Shown piece by piece: positions 35,226 through 43,180 of a DNA stretch of 64,000 nt. The stretch spans positions 1 through 64,000 of the forward strand of contig NZ_LN898210.1 of the NCBI RefSeq assembly GCF_001457795.1, given 5' to 3'. How positions within the stretch are numbered: the stretch's first letter is position 1; each line of letters opens with the position of its first letter. This stretch comes from Olsenella massiliensis. GTDB lineage: Bacteria; Actinomycetota; Coriobacteriia; Coriobacteriales; Atopobiaceae. The position numbers were made by a program, and so were the translations under genes. The notes under the pieces are model-generated. The model saw only the letters and a program-made list of their open reading frames with translations. It was not told the origin of the DNA and searched no databases.

Positions 35226-35909
35226 CTATCTAAGAAAGCGGAGCATGATGATGGACAGGCAGGTACGGGCCATGTACTTGAGCACGTTGCCCAGCTTGAG
35301 GTAGCTTTCGCCGCCCTGACGCTCTCGCATGGAGGCCTGTATCTCGACGACGGCGCCCTGTTCGCGCGCGACGAGCGCGATGGTGTCAGGCTCGGGGGCG
35401 CAGTCGAAGCCCTGGGCGAAGAGGCGTATCATCTGCCGGTCGTACATGCGCATGCCGCTGGTCGGGTCCGTGATGACGGCGCCCGTCGTGATTCGTATGA
35501 GCAGGGTGATCAGGCGCGAGCCCGCGCCTCGCGCCCCGGTTGGCCTCACGCTGCCGTCAAGGTAGCGCGAGGCTATGGCGACATGCGCGCCGCCCTCCTC
35601 GAGGGCGGCCGCCAGCTGCGGGATGTAGCGGGGCAGATGCTGACCGTCGGCGTCAAACTGCACCACAGCGTCATACCCGTGACGTTGGGCGTACTTCATC
35701 CCCGTCTTGAGCGCGGAAGTGAGGCCCGTGTTCACCGGCAGGTTCGCGACGCGCGCCGCGCAGCGGCGAGCCACCTGCGCCGTGCGGTCCCGCGAGCCAT
35801 CGTTGACGATGAGGCAGTCAACGTCCGGACAGGCTTGCACAAGCATGTCCACGGTCGCGAAGAGGCACTGCTCCTCGTTGAAGGCCGGGACCACGGCAAG
35901 CACTCTCAT
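35226..35909 (-). CDS. Family 2 glycosyltransferase (dolichyl-phosphate-mannose-synthase-like)
   Basis: A 227-residue compact GT2 enzyme without membrane helices. It has RVLAVVPAFNEE, IVNDGSRDRT, and the metal motif QFDADGQHLP, plus IASRYLDGS and DPTSGMRMYD, which are shared with DPM1-type and GtrB-type synthases that load a sugar on polyprenyl phosphate. Unlike the transferase at 22596 it lacks C-terminal helices; the adjoining DUF2304 protein may supply the membrane part. ATG at 35909 has AAAGGG 8 nt upstream, better than the ATG two codons earlier. It follows the large membrane protein gene on the same strand by 54 nt. Confidence 0.83.
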   Translation of the reverse strand: MRVLAVVPAFNEEQCLFATVDMLVQACPDVDCLIVNDGSRDRTAQVARRCAARVANLPVNTGLTSALKTGMKYAQRHGYDAVVQFDADGQHLPRYIPQLAAALEEGGAHVAIASRYLDGSVRPTGARGAGSRLITLLIRITTGAVITDPTSGMRMYDRQMIRLFAQGFDCAPEPDTIALVAREQGAVVEIQASMRERQGGESYLKLGNVLKYMARTCLSIIMLRFLR

Positions 35910-35963
35910 GTACATGACCCTTTCGTCTCACGTTGACGTCGATAGTCTAGCACGGCATGACGC

Positions 35964-38075
35964 CTACCTGACGATCTCGTAGAGCGCGCCCGCCTCGGAG
36001 CTGACGACACGGGCAAACCCCGGCGTCTGTGGGCCTATGGAGCGTATGCCAAGAAACAGCGACTCGTCGTAGTCGTCCCTCAGGTCGACGAAGCCGCTCG
36101 TCTCCTCCGTCCCGCGCAGGACGAGGACGTAGCGCGCGTCAAGGCGCCGCACCGCCTCCTGGACGTCCTGGTCGGTGGCATAGGCGGCCAGGCGCGTGCG
36201 GATGACCTCGCTCTCGGGCGACTCGGCCGACGAGCCAAAGCCGGTGAAGGTGCGATACAGGACGCGTATGCCATGGGCGCCGTAGGCCAGGAAGCTCCCG
36301 TCCATGGGGTCGTTGATGACGAGGGACCCCGTGGGGACGCGCTCGGCGACGGCCGCGAGCAGCTCCTGCTCCTGCTTGTCGAGGGGGGTGTCAAAGGCGT
36401 AGGTCGCGACGGCGTTTGACCGGTAGTCCCCAAAGGTCGTGCGAACGCTCTTGGGCCAGTCCTTGCGCTCGTCGTCCTTGTGCCTCTGCACCTCCTCGGG
36501 ACTCAGCTGCAGGCGCAGGCCCGCAAGATTGAAGCTGGGCATGAAGGTGATGATGGCGAAGCCGGCCGCCAGGACGGCGACGACGCGGCGAGGGTGCGCC
36601 GGCCTGCCAACGACGCGCCCGTAGGCGTCGGCCGCGCGCAGCGCGACCTCTCGGACCCAGACGAGGCCCTGAGTCGCAAGGGGAATGGCGGCGATGGCGC
36701 AAAGGGCGGCGAGGCGCATGGGGTCGGTGTACCAGAAGCCGGCGAGCAGCTGCTTGATCGGTCCCGAACGCGTGGCGCTGACGAACATGATGAGACAGGC
36801 GGCGGCATATGAGGCGCACAGCCAGCGATACGGGCGCCGGTGCAGGCAGCGCACGAACCCGGCGACCACGAGGGCGGCCAGGAGGGGCTGGCAGGCGACC
36901 TCGCTGTCAAAGCCAAAGTTGTATGACAGGACGAGGATGTTGACGAGCTCCTGAAAGGTCCAGGAGAAGGGGGGCCACCTATGGCTCACGGTGGCCTGAA
37001 ACGCGGGAAGGTGATAGCAGACGAGCCAGACGCCCGCGAAGACGCCCGCGAAGGCGGCGCAGCACAGGAGCCGTTGGGGTCGCGGCAGGCCCGCATCCTC
37101 GCAGACGTCCCAGATGCGCGACACGCAATGGGGGGCGAGCAGGACCGCACAGGAAAACAGGGTGTTGGGGTGGCACAAGGCGAGGCCGGCCACGCAGAGC
37201 GTCAGCAGCGCCGCCGCCCGGAGCCTCTCACCGGCGCCCGGTCCCTTCGAGACGAGGTGGACAAAGAGCGCCATGGCGCTCGGCATGAGGGCAAAGCCGG
37301 CGACGTTGGCGTATAGGGGCCCAAAGGTGAGCATGTTCCAGGGAAAGGACACAAAGGCAAGGCAGCAGAGGAGCCCTGCGCGAGGGGCGCTCGCGTCATC
37401 GGGAAAGATCGTCGAGATGAGGGCGAGCGCCGACAAGGGAAAGCCAAGGCAGGCGATGACGAACATGGAGGCATTGATCACCACGGGCGTCGCGACGCCC
37501 GTGGCCTGGCAGACCAGGGCGCAGAGCACGTGCCATGCCGCAGGGTAGAACCCCGAGGTCGAGATGGGGGCTATGGCCGCGTCGGCGGCCGAAAGGTAGG
37601 GACTCGCGCCCAGGGAGGAGAGGTGGCCCGAGTCGGCCATCGCCTGGATGAGGTCAAGGTGCCAGGTGACGTCATAGGCCTGAAACACCACGTCGGGCGA
37701 CCCCAGCCTCAGGATGAGGAGGTTCCAGCCGAGAAGGCCGCCGGCCAGGGCATATAGCGGGGGTAAGGTCGTTGCCAGGGCGGGAAGGCAGAGCGCGGGC
37801 CCCCTCTCGTGCAGGCAGGCGAGCGTCAAGAGCCCGATAAGCGTCGAGCCGCCCAGGACGAGCCCCGCAGGCGCCGTGACGCCCGCCAGCGCGAGCGCCT
37901 GGCCCACGAGCGCGAGCAGCGACAGGCTCACGAGGGGGGAGAGGCAGACGGACCACGAGCGCGTGGCGCCCAGGCCGCGCAGGACCAGATAGCCGGGGAG
38001 CAGTAGAAAGGCGCAGAGCGCCAGGGAGGCCACGACGAACGAGGACCACATGCGAACCACCTCCATGAGCACCAC
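35964..38075 (-). CDS. Large polytopic membrane protein (DUF6541-like)
   Basis: A 703-residue protein with about 13 membrane helices in the first 480 residues and a soluble C-terminal part. Features include LLLPGYLVLRGLGA at the N-terminus, the loop VVFQAYDVTWHLDLIQAMADSG, and conserved HPNTLFS in the middle. The arrangement matches large actinobacterial DUF6541 proteins and is reminiscent of GT-C transferases or polymer ligases. It heads a minus-strand set: membrane protein, DPM-like transferase, DUF2304 protein. That context suggests it uses the lipid-linked sugar made by the next gene. GTG at 38075 with AGGAG 5 nt upstream is the probable start; an ATG lies three codons later. Function is inferred. 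Confidence 0.72.
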   Translation of the reverse strand: MVLMEVVRMWSSFVVASLALCAFLLLPGYLVLRGLGATRSWSVCLSPLVSLSLLALVGQALALAGVTAPAGLVLGGSTLIGLLTLACLHERGPALCLPALATTLPPLYALAGGLLGWNLLILRLGSPDVVFQAYDVTWHLDLIQAMADSGHLSSLGASPYLSAADAAIAPISTSGFYPAAWHVLCALVCQATGVATPVVINASMFVIACLGFPLSALALISTIFPDDASAPRAGLLCCLAFVSFPWNMLTFGPLYANVAGFALMPSAMALFVHLVSKGPGAGERLRAAALLTLCVAGLALCHPNTLFSCAVLLAPHCVSRIWDVCEDAGLPRPQRLLCCAAFAGVFAGVWLVCYHLPAFQATVSHRWPPFSWTFQELVNILVLSYNFGFDSEVACQPLLAALVVAGFVRCLHRRPYRWLCASYAAACLIMFVSATRSGPIKQLLAGFWYTDPMRLAALCAIAAIPLATQGLVWVREVALRAADAYGRVVGRPAHPRRVVAVLAAGFAIITFMPSFNLAGLRLQLSPEEVQRHKDDERKDWPKSVRTTFGDYRSNAVATYAFDTPLDKQEQELLAAVAERVPTGSLVINDPMDGSFLAYGAHGIRVLYRTFTGFGSSAESPESEVIRTRLAAYATDQDVQEAVRRLDARYVLVLRGTEETSGFVDLRDDYDESLFLGIRSIGPQTPGFARVVSSEAGALYEIVR

Positions 38076-38190
38076 GATGACTCCTGTGCGTCAGCCTAGC
38101 ATACGCGCTCAAGGGGGTGCCTCGCGACCGTCTCGGCCGGACCTTCTGAGTTCTCCTCAGATTGTTGGCCCCGACGGGCCTCTCTTAGGC

Positions 38191-38275
38191 TAGAATGACA
38201 CTCGTGGCCTACGGTCACATGTATCGCGCTTAGGCGCAGCGTTCTGCCCCTCGGGGCAAGAAAGAAAGGCACGAC
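38191..38275 (+). promoter_or_regulatory. Promoter and leader of the cold-shock gene
   Basis: TAGAAT (38191-38196) is a good -10 box; no convincing -35 is seen. The leader of about 75 nt contains a small hairpin TGCCC-CTCG-GGGCA (38245-38258) just before the AAGAAAGGCACGAC ribosome site. Long structured leaders are usual for cold-shock mRNAs, so thermosensing is possible but not shown. Confidence 0.4.
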
Positions 38276-38479
38276 ATGGCACAGGGTACTGTCAAGTGGT
38301 TCAATCCCGACAAGGGCTACGGCTTCATCTCTCGCGAGGACGGCGACGACCTGTTCGTCCACTACTCCGAGGTCAAGATGGACGGCTTCAAGACGCTGGA
38401 CGAGGGCCAGGCTGTCGAGTTTGACATCACGCAGGGTCAGAACGGCAAGCTCCAGGCTTCCAACGTCAAGAAGATCTAA
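38276..38479 (+). CDS. Cold-shock protein (CspA family)
   Basis: A 67-residue single-stranded nucleic-acid-binding OB-fold protein that acts as an RNA chaperone. The sequence holds both RNA-binding motifs, KGYGFI (RNP1) and LFVHYS (RNP2), after the family start GTVKWFNPD. Length is exactly that of the family. AGAAAGG precedes ATG at 38276, and a rho-independent terminator follows at 38507-38533, so it is a monocistronic gene. Confidence 0.97.
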   Translation: MAQGTVKWFNPDKGYGFISREDGDDLFVHYSEVKMDGFKTLDEGQAVEFDITQGQNGKLQASNVKKI

Positions 38480-38506
38480 GTCTCTTACATCAAGAGCATT
38501 CTGAAG

Positions 38507-38533
38507 GGGAGGCCCCATCGTGGCCTCCCTTTT
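38507..38533 (+). terminator. Rho-independent terminator of the cold-shock gene
   Basis: GGGAGGCC (38507-38514) and GGCCTCCC (38522-38529) form a perfect 8-bp stem followed by TTTT. Confidence 0.9.
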
Positions 38534-38602
38534 GCATGCGCAGGCGACGAGCGGGGCGACTTCGGCGCGTGAGGCCCCCGGTGAGCGACAAGGAGTTGGT
38601 GC

Positions 38603-40051
38603 ATGGCTGACGAGCGGCTCAAACAAGAGGTCGACGAGTACGTCGATGAGGTGTGGGAGGACGTCGTCGAGGACATACGCTCCCTGGTGAGGATCCGCTC
38701 CGTCGAGGACCTCTCGCATGCCACGGCAGCAGACCCCTGGGGTCCCGCCTGCCACCGGGCGCTTCGTCAGGCCCTCGCGATCGCCGAGCGCCTGGGCCTT
38801 GAGGCCCATGACTGCGAGGGCCGCATCGGCTATGCCGACCTGCCCGGCCGCTCCGAGCGCTATCTGGCCACCATCTGCCACGCCGACGTCGTGCCCGAGG
38901 GCCGGGGCTGGACGTTCGACCCCTTTGACGTGACGCGCAAGGACGCATGCCTCGTGGGCCGCGGCGTGCTGGACGACAAGGGGCCCCTCGTGCTCAGCCT
39001 CTACGCTGCGCACTTCTTCGTCCGGCGGGCGCTACGCACGGGCGAGCGCCTGCCGCTCACCCTCCGAGCCATCGTGGGCTCGGAGGAGGAGACGAGCATG
39101 CGTGACGTCGCCTACTATCTCGAGCGTCACCCCCAGCCCGAGTTCCTCTTCACGCCCGACGCCGACTTCCCGCTCATCTGCGGCGAGAAGGGCGTCTTTC
39201 AGGGTCGCTTTTGCTCCGTCGCCACCGTGGGCGGGCATGACGCGCCCATCGAGAGCATGGACGGCGGCACCGTGCCCAACGCCGTCTGCGGGCGCGCCGA
39301 GGCGGTCGTGAGGGTGAGGGCGGCAGACCTTCCCGGTCGCGAGCGCATCGATGTCACGGACCTGGGCGACGGTCGCTCGCGCGTGGTCGCCCGGGGCGTC
39401 GGCGGGCATGCCTCGCTCCCCGAGGGCACGCTCAACGCCATCGGCCTCTTGTGGGCGTACCTGCTTGATGCGGGCGTCGTTCCCGAGGAGCTCGCGCCCT
39501 TTGCCGAGCTCGAGCTCAGACTGTGCGCCCAGGGCTTTGACGGCTCCTCTCTGGGGGTCGCCTGCTCGAACGACCGCTTTGGCCCCCTCACGCTCATCGG
39601 CGGGACGCTTCGCACGGAAGGGGGGCATCTCGTGCAGACCTGTGACTGCCGCTACCCCGACGCCATCGACGCGCACGCCCTCGAGCGGGCGCTCGCACGG
39701 CAGGCCCAGGCGCGCGGCGCCAGCTTCGTCGTCACCGGCGTGAAGCCGCCCTTCCACATCGACCCCGAGAGTCCCGAGCTGCGCTGCCTGCTCGACACCT
39801 ATGACGAGTTCAGAGGCACGACGTCTCGCGCCAAGGTCATCGGCGGCGGCACCTACGCCCGCAAGTTCATGAGGGCCTGCGCCTTCGGGCCTCATGAGCC
39901 CGCGGACCCCCTGCCCTCGTGGGCGGGCCCCGAACATGGGGCCGACGAGGCCATCGGCGAAGGAACGCTCAGGCGTGCCCTCAAGATCTACATCGTGTCA
40001 ATCTCGCGACTCATGCGCCTGCATGCCCAAGACGGCCGTCGCAATGGCTGA
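38603..40051 (+). CDS. Sapep-family M20 dipeptidase (first copy)
   Basis: A 482-residue zinc-dependent cytoplasmic dipeptidase of the PepV/Sapep group. Metal ligands appear in ICHADVVPEG, GRGVLDDKGP, VGSEEETSM and TPDADFPLICGEKG, and the C-terminal GGGTYARKF motif holds the last ligand region. A lid domain lies between. AAGGAG stands upstream of ATG at 38603. The stop overlaps the start (40044) of the disrupted radical-SAM gene. A paralog with the same order of motifs is at 46961; the two likely differ in dipeptide preference, which suits an amino-acid-fermenting organism. Confidence 0.92.
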   Translation: MADERLKQEVDEYVDEVWEDVVEDIRSLVRIRSVEDLSHATAADPWGPACHRALRQALAIAERLGLEAHDCEGRIGYADLPGRSERYLATICHADVVPEGRGWTFDPFDVTRKDACLVGRGVLDDKGPLVLSLYAAHFFVRRALRTGERLPLTLRAIVGSEEETSMRDVAYYLERHPQPEFLFTPDADFPLICGEKGVFQGRFCSVATVGGHDAPIESMDGGTVPNAVCGRAEAVVRVRAADLPGRERIDVTDLGDGRSRVVARGVGGHASLPEGTLNAIGLLWAYLLDAGVVPEELAPFAELELRLCAQGFDGSSLGVACSNDRFGPLTLIGGTLRTEGGHLVQTCDCRYPDAIDAHALERALARQAQARGASFVVTGVKPPFHIDPESPELRCLLDTYDEFRGTTSRAKVIGGGTYARKFMRACAFGPHEPADPLPSWAGPEHGADEAIGEGTLRRALKIYIVSISRLMRLHAQDGRRNG

Positions 40052-41170
40052 CGAGCTCGCGTCCCTTGAGCCGTATGAGCGCTGCCGGCTCTGTTGTCCT
40101 TGAGGACGTAGGTGCCGTCCGTGATGGTCGAGCCCCTCTCGGCGGTGAGCGCGGTCTTGAAGCCGGTCATCGTGAGCGTGCCCGCGCCCGTGGGGGGGGC
40201 GCCGCCCTTGAGGACGATGCCGTCCACGCCGTTGTCGCTACCGGGGGCCTGCGCGCCGGCGGCCGCAACGGAGCGCGTCGCGCCCGCGGGGACCTCGCGC
40301 CTGCGCGTGGCTCGCTGCGCCCTGCACTTCTGGGAGGAACCGCCCATCTCGGGCGAGGCGGGCTCCGGCGCCATCTTCTTCACGGGCTGCCCCTTGCGCT
40401 GCGTCTTCTGCCAGAATCACGGCATCTCCCAGGAGGGCTTTGGCCTCGAGGTGTCCTGCGAGCGGTTGGCGGCCATGATGCTCGAGCTCGAGGCTCAGGG
40501 TGCGCTCAACATCAACCTGGTGACGCCCCTGCACTTTGCGCCTCAGGTCAAGCTCGCCGTGCGCGCCGCCCGCGCGGCGGGGATGAGCCTGCCTGTGGTG
40601 TGCAACACCTCGGGCTACGAGACGGAGGAGGTCGTCTCGCTGATGTCGGACGTCGTGGACGTCTGGCTCACGGACTTCAAGTACGCGTCCCGCGAGCTGG
40701 CGGGTCGTCTCTCGCACGCCGCCGACTACCCCCTCGTCGCCGAGCGGGCCCTCCTTCGGATGCTCGCGGGGCTCAGGGGGCGCGGGGGCCGGCGACTTGG
40801 CGAGGACGGGCGCATGCTCCAGGGCGTCATCGTGCGCCACCTGGTGATGCCCGGGCAGACGGACGACTCGCTCAGGGTGCTCGATCGCGTCTGGGCGCTC
40901 GGCGGCAACGAGCTGGACCTTTCGGTCATGAACCAATACACTCCCAACGAGCGCTGCCGCCGCGAGGGGGGAGACCTCGGGCGCGCGGTGACGGACGAGG
41001 AGTACGAGCGCGTTCTTGACCATGCCGACGACCTGGGCTTTGAGCGCCTATGGTGGCAGCAGGGCGGCACGGTCTCGGAGAGCTTCGTCCCCGCCTTTGA
41101 CGCGACGGGCGTGCGCGGGGCGGAGCTGGGACGACAAGACGTCGGACAGGATGGGGGCAGCCATGAGTGA
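40044..41170 (+). pseudogene. Radical-SAM protein (PflA/PflX-like), interrupted near its N-terminus
   Basis: The downstream part is a radical-SAM enzyme of the pyruvate-formate-lyase-activase-like group. LRVARCALHFWEEPPISGEAG leads into the cluster motif TGCPLRCVFCQN (C-x3-C-x2-C), and later NINLVTPLHF, DVWLTDFKY and DLSVMNQYTP. The family normally begins with a short Cys-rich segment. Here it is found from ATG at 40044 (overlapping the dipeptidase stop): ELASLEPYERCRLC. It then runs into a stop at 40101. The expected continuation PGACAPAAATERVAPAG resumes only at 40241 in another frame. About 146 bp of foreign, reverse-oriented coding sequence lie between. The catalytic domain could still be translated from an internal start (for instance 40112), without the N-terminal cysteines. 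The 3' end overlaps the next gene by 8 nt. Confidence 0.75.
40095..40240 (-). other. Inserted reverse-strand fragment of a surface-protein-like gene
   Basis: On the minus strand this segment encodes a repetitive beta-helix-like peptide, GIVLKGGAPPTGAGTLTM followed by TGFKTALTAERGSTITDGTY and VLKDN, typical of large bacterial adhesins or autotransporter-like surface proteins rather than of radical-SAM enzymes. Two internal repeats share cttgaggacg, and GTTGTC occurs near both ends (40093-40098 and 40231-40236). A run of eight G (40192-40199) is present. It interrupts the radical-SAM gene. No other part of the donor gene is in the window. Confidence 0.6.
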
Positions 41171-41471
41171 CATGCCGGACGCAGGCCCGCTCTCGGACGA
41201 GGAGCGCGCGGAGCTCCAGAGGCTGCGCGCCGAGCGGGCGAGACGCCTTGACGCCGAGCGCGCTCGCAAGGAGCGCCTCGAGCTTCAGCAGCTCAAGGAG
41301 GAGCGCGCAGAGGCCGCGAAGGACGAGCGCATCCGCGAGCTGCGCCGACGCAACGCGAGGCTCATGGAGCCCGACGACGAGCTCAACATGCCGTTGGGGC
41401 AGAAGGTCGTGCTGGGCGCCATCCTGATCGTCGCCTTGGCCCTCCTGCTCATGATGCTCCTCAACCACTGA
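41163..41471 (+). CDS. Small coiled-coil membrane protein
   Basis: A 102-residue protein of unknown function. Residues about 10-75 form a highly charged coiled coil (repeated ERARRLDAERARKERLEL type) and the C-terminus is a single membrane helix (VVLGAILIVALALLLMMLL), so it is a tail-anchored protein. ATG at 41163 overlaps the radical-SAM stop and has GGGGG upstream. It lies 116 nt before pncB. No family is recognised. Confidence 0.65.
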   Translation: MSDMPDAGPLSDEERAELQRLRAERARRLDAERARKERLELQQLKEERAEAAKDERIRELRRRNARLMEPDDELNMPLGQKVVLGAILIVALALLLMMLLNH

Positions 41472-41587
41472 GGCCGCGGACGTCCCCTGAGGGGCCGCCC
41501 CTCACGTCCCGTGCGTCCCGACGTGCTACGCTGGTGTCCGTAACGACCGCCTGACGGTCATGACGCCACGAGAGAGGGCCCGCGCCC

Positions 41588-43066
41588 ATGGCATTGACAG
41601 ACACCACCACGCCGCATGACGTGGCGCTCAACACCGACCTGTACGAGCTGACGATGGCCCAGGGCTTCTGGGAGTCGGGTATGCTCGACGTCCACGGCTG
41701 CTTCACGGTCTTCTTCCGTGACAACCCCTTCGGCGGGGGCTACGCCGTCGCCTGCGGCATGGGACAGATCGCGGACCTCGTCCGTAACTTCGTGTTTGAC
41801 GAGGCGTCCATCGCCTATCTCGCCTCGCTCGAGGCGCCGTCCGGCGGCCCCCTGTTCAAGCGGGGCTTCCTTGACTATCTGCGCGACTTTCACCTGCGCG
41901 TGAGCGTCTGGTCCGTCGCCGAGGGCGAGCTCGCCTTCCCGCGCGAGCCCCTCGTGCGCGTCGAGGGTCCCATCATCGACTGCCAGCTCCTCGAGACGGC
42001 CCTGCTCAACCTTGTCAACTTCCAGACGCTCGTCGCCACGAAGGCGTCGCGCGTCGTGTACGCCGCCGAGGGCCACCCCGTGTCCGACTTTGGCCTCAGG
42101 CGCGCCCAGGGCCCTGACGGTGGCCTCGCGGTCGCCCGCGCGTCCTACGTGGGCGGCGCGTCGTCCACCTCAAACGTGCTCGCCGGCAAGGTCTACGGCA
42201 TTCCCGTCTTTGGCACGCATGCCCATTCCTGGGTGATGGCGTTTCCCACCGAGCTCGACGCCTTCCGCGCCTTCGCCGCCTCGAGCCCCAAGAACTGCGT
42301 CCTGCTCCTTGACACGTACGACGTGCATCAAGGCATCAAGAACGCCGTCGTCGTCGCCCGCGAGATGGAGGAGGCCGGTGAGCATCTGGCCGCCGTGCGC
42401 ATCGACTCGGGGGACCTCGCCAAGCTCTCCAAGGAGACGCGACGGGCCTTTGACGAGGCGGGCCTGCCCTCCGTGAAGATCTCGGCGTCAAACGACCTCG
42501 ACGAGTACACGATTCAGTCGCTCTTTGCCCAGGGGGCGCCCATCGACTCCTTCGGGGTGGGAACGAAGCTCGCCACCTGTGACCCGCAGCCGTCGCTGGG
42601 AGGCGTCTACAAGCTCTCGGCAACGCGCCCGGCGGCGTCGGCGGCCTGGGAGCCTGTCATGAAGCTCTCGGAGATGTCCTACAAGCGCACCATCCCCGGC
42701 ATCCAGCACGTCAGGCGCTACGTTGACGCCTCGGGCTGCCCGGTGGGCGACATGATCGTCGACGACGCCTACGACATGGGCGGAACCCTCATGGTCGACG
42801 CGGTGGACGACCTCGCGAGCTTCGACCTCGCGGGGTATGAGGCCCATGAGCTTCTCGTGGAGCTCGTGCGCGAGGGGCGTGCGGTGGGCGAGGGCGAGGG
42901 CATCGAGGCCGCCCGCACGCGCTGTCGCGACGCGCTCATGCACCTGGACCCCGCCGTGCGACGCTTTCTCAACCCGCAGATATACCCGGTGGGCATCGAG
43001 GAGGGGCTTGCCCGCGTGAGGCGCGAGCTCGCCCTGCGTGAGCACAGCGGCTCACGGCGCGGGTAG
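41588..43066 (+). CDS. pncB: Nicotinate phosphoribosyltransferase
   Basis: PncB makes nicotinate mononucleotide from nicotinate and PRPP, the entry step of the Preiss-Handler NAD salvage route. The protein has 492 residues. Family signatures are LNTDLYELTMAQGFWESG at the N-terminus, FGLRRAQGPDGG, the GGASSTSNVLAGKVYGIPVFGT region, the active-site THAHSWVMAF, and LLLDTYDV and VGTKLATC phosphate-binding segments. The length fits the long bacterial type II-like form. GAGAGAGGGC is upstream of ATG at 41588. Together with the degenerate NadE-like gene at 9053, it implies niacin dependence with a true NadE encoded elsewhere. Confidence 0.94.
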   Translation: MALTDTTTPHDVALNTDLYELTMAQGFWESGMLDVHGCFTVFFRDNPFGGGYAVACGMGQIADLVRNFVFDEASIAYLASLEAPSGGPLFKRGFLDYLRDFHLRVSVWSVAEGELAFPREPLVRVEGPIIDCQLLETALLNLVNFQTLVATKASRVVYAAEGHPVSDFGLRRAQGPDGGLAVARASYVGGASSTSNVLAGKVYGIPVFGTHAHSWVMAFPTELDAFRAFAASSPKNCVLLLDTYDVHQGIKNAVVVAREMEEAGEHLAAVRIDSGDLAKLSKETRRAFDEAGLPSVKISASNDLDEYTIQSLFAQGAPIDSFGVGTKLATCDPQPSLGGVYKLSATRPAASAAWEPVMKLSEMSYKRTIPGIQHVRRYVDASGCPVGDMIVDDAYDMGGTLMVDAVDDLASFDLAGYEAHELLVELVREGRAVGEGEGIEAARTRCRDALMHLDPAVRRFLNPQIYPVGIEEGLARVRRELALREHSGSRRG

Positions 43067-43110
43067 GGCGGCTCCCGGCGCCTCACGATGGGCTGCCGCG
43101 CCCTGGTCTC

Positions 43111-43119
43111 TGATACAAT
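43111..43119 (+). promoter_or_regulatory. Extended -10 promoter element for argS
   Basis: TGATACAAT is an extended -10 (TGn followed by TACAAT) 61 nt before the argS start; no clear -35 is present, as is common for extended -10 promoters. Confidence 0.55.
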
Positions 43120-43180
43120 GCAGAAGGTCTATGGAGTGGCGCGCCACGCGCGCCGCGTTCGTCAAACGAAGGAGCAAGCG

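Noticed and set aside
40112-40240. The first 43 residues of the plus-strand frame from 40112 as the native N-terminus of the radical-SAM protein
   Set aside because: They have no family features, while the expected Cys-rich N-terminus is found just upstream in another frame and the segment reads as surface-protein sequence on the other strand.
41472-41587. Possible NAD- or niacin-responsive leader before pncB
   Set aside because: No conserved riboswitch structure or clear operator is visible in this short gap.
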